15,086 bases of DNA from the NCBI GenBank assembly GCA_002429325.1, contig DIZH01000009.1:1-15086 (forward strand). Reading direction: 5' to 3'. The notes beneath the pieces were generated by a model, which saw only the letters and a program-made list of their open reading frames with translations, had not been told where the DNA came from and did no database searches. The translations under genes were made by a program, and so were the position numbers. Shown piece by piece: positions 14,055 to 15,086 of this stretch; position 1 is the stretch's first letter; every line of letters begins with the position of its first letter. This DNA is from Patescibacteria group bacterium UBA6033. Lineage in GTDB: Bacteria; Patescibacteriota; Minisyncoccia; Phycocordibacterales; Phycocordibacteraceae.

Positions 14055-14894
14055 CATTCAGAAATGTGCTTGGTAGTTATTCAATCCAGTCCGTTTAAAT
14101 CGGACCCTCGCCTAGTACGCGAGCGTAGCAAACGAGCAGTCAGTGACCGCGAGGTCATTGGCGGAGAGTTCTAGTAGCAAAGAGCAGCCCTCCTATAGAG
14201 ATATAGAGCGTATGTGCGACCCATTCTGGTGAGTAATGGGGAAGCGCTTCACAATCGCGCTGAGTGGATGCAAGGAACGGAATGAATAATGACCCAAGGA
14301 GATCTCATAGGAATCGAGATATAAACACCTATGAGAAGTCAGCTGTGTCGTAGTACCATGCGGTAAGTTACACTTACGGTATGGGAAGGACACTTCCGAC
14401 AGTTAGTAACGAATATGTCGTTGGGCTTACGGACGGCGAAGGCTGTTTCTACGTTAACGTAGGAAAGTCTTCGCGGTATCGATCAGGGTATCGAATCCAA
14501 CTGCATTTTCATCTGAAAATGCAGGAGCGAGATCGAGAATTGCTCGAGAAAGTGCGAAATACGATAGGGTGCGGCGAGGTCTACTTCCAAAAGGAGCAGC
14601 GAGCCAATCACTGTCAATGTTATCGTTACACCGTAAGTTCAGAACGGGACATGCAAGCGATTGTTATCCCATTCTTCAAGACATATCCGTTGCAGAGTGC
14701 GTCGAAAGGTGCGAGCTTCGATATTTTCTGTCAGATAGCTGCTCTCGTAAAAGAGGGAAAGCATCTGAATCCAGAAGGTATCGAGGAAATTCGCGACCTC
14801 AAATCACGCATGAATCAAAAAACTGTGGGACTCGCGTAGTACGAGAAATTCGTACGCTACGTGGGAACGCAAGGACGTCTCGGTCTATTGCAAT
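14055..14894 (+). mobile_element. 16S rRNA intron carrying a LAGLIDADG ORF
   Basis: The 16S sequence is collinear with E. coli up to CTTGTACT (ending 14054, position about 1396) and resumes at CCGCCCGTC (14895, position 1399). About 330 nt of structured RNA precede the ORF, with hairpins CAGTGACC/GGTCATTG (14141-14160) and CTCATAGG/CCTATGAG (14304-14335). About 55 nt follow it, with a CGTAG-TACGA/TCGTA-CTACG hairpin (14835-14861) that overlaps the stop codon. The exact junctions are uncertain by a few bases; the expected U at the 5' site (U14054) is present, but a terminal G in the right place is not clear. I could not trace a full group I core by hand, so the intron class is open. Confidence 0.75.
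14381..14839 (+). CDS. LAGLIDADG homing endonuclease, single motif
   Basis: The protein has 152 residues. The LAGLIDADG motif is V13-V-G-L-T-D18-G-E20-G, with E20 in the metal-binding position. One motif and this length indicate a homodimer of the I-CreI class. The segments IQLHFHLKMQERDRELLEKVRNTIGCGEVYF and the C-terminal AALVKEGKHLNPEGIEEIRDLKSRMNQ also follow the I-CreI layout (core sheet, IG-G turn, closing helices). Such enzymes cut the intronless rRNA gene so the intron is copied in. The active site looks intact, so the element may still be mobile. The start lies within a hairpin and has no SD. Expression must come from the rRNA precursor or a cryptic promoter. Confidence 0.88.
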   Translation: MGRTLPTVSNEYVVGLTDGEGCFYVNVGKSSRYRSGYRIQLHFHLKMQERDRELLEKVRNTIGCGEVYFQKEQRANHCQCYRYTVSSERDMQAIVIPFFKTYPLQSASKGASFDIFCQIAALVKEGKHLNPEGIEEIRDLKSRMNQKTVGLA

Positions 14895-15022
14895 CCGCCC
14901 GTCAAGTCAAGGGAGCTGGGGGTACCCGAAGGTCTGCCTTGCGCAGGACTACGGTAAATTCAGTGACAAGGACTAAGTCGTAACAAGGCACGGGTAGCGG
15001 AAGCTGTTCGTGGAACATATCC

Positions 15023-15086
15023 AATTTGGAATCGCTATTGCTCGAAAGGCATAGCATGTCGATCTGGTTCGCGGAATTCAAGAGAG
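15023..15086 (+). other. Start of the spacer after 16S
   Basis: No gene is visible in this stretch. GCTAT-GC (about 15034-15041) pairs with GC-ATAGC (15049-15055) in a small hairpin. No tRNA or 23S start is reached before the window ends. Confidence 0.4.

Noticed and set aside
13744..14174. ORFs within 16S exon 1 and the first part of the intron
   Set aside because: The bases are explained by conserved 16S sequence and intron RNA; no protein family is recognisable.
14569..14976. Plus-strand ORF overlapping the LAGLIDADG gene in another frame and running into 16S exon 2
   Set aside because: It is a shadow frame with no motif, and it crosses the intron-exon boundary.

Overview
The window looks like a piece of a Candidate Phyla Radiation (Patescibacteria, probably Parcubacteria-like) genome. 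The evidence is a short, divergent 16S rRNA with an altered 530 loop, introns in both large rRNA genes, tiny intergenic gaps, an archaeal-type UMP kinase, a Cys-rich membrane-anchored protein with a C-x-DG...DCGG-x-C-xxx-C motif, and genes that start a few bases after a -10 box with no Shine-Dalgarno sequence. The lineage is inferred from these traits; no tree was computed.

Layout. 1-766 is the 3' part of a 23S rRNA gene, interrupted at E. coli position 2593 by a 311-nt group I intron without an ORF. A 5S rRNA follows (848-965). Next come two tRNA-like genes (1093-1210 and 1276-1458). Each has good acceptor, D-stem and T arms and an encoded CCA, but each carries an unusual insertion: 45 nt in the D loop of the first and about 106 nt in the anticodon loop of the second. 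Each ends in a near-identical GC-rich terminator with a -10 element in or next to its T tract.

1512-3984 encodes a membrane-anchored protein, a Cys-motif membrane-anchored protein and a RodA-type SEDS glycosyltransferase. A GT4 glycosyltransferase (3981-4976, minus) is divergent from a sugar-transferase/epimerase/FolD operon (5022-8070), which suggests surface glycan assembly plus one-carbon metabolism. SecD and SecF (8117-10330) and a type IV pilin-like protein (10391-10990) follow. A minus-strand pair encodes a HIGH-motif nucleotidyltransferase and UMP kinase (12199 to 10987). A small unknown gene (12264-12512) precedes the rRNA promoter.

12720 to about 15025 is a 16S rRNA gene. Next to the decoding site (around E. 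coli 1396) it carries an insertion of about 840 nt encoding a single-motif LAGLIDADG endonuclease. Its 3' tail does not show the usual CCUCC anti-Shine-Dalgarno. This fits the absence of SD sequences and the many apparently leaderless starts in the window. The most unusual signals are the two interrupted tRNA genes, the degenerate anti-SD with leaderless architecture, and the paired rRNA introns, of which the ORF-less one sits exactly at the classical I-CreI site.
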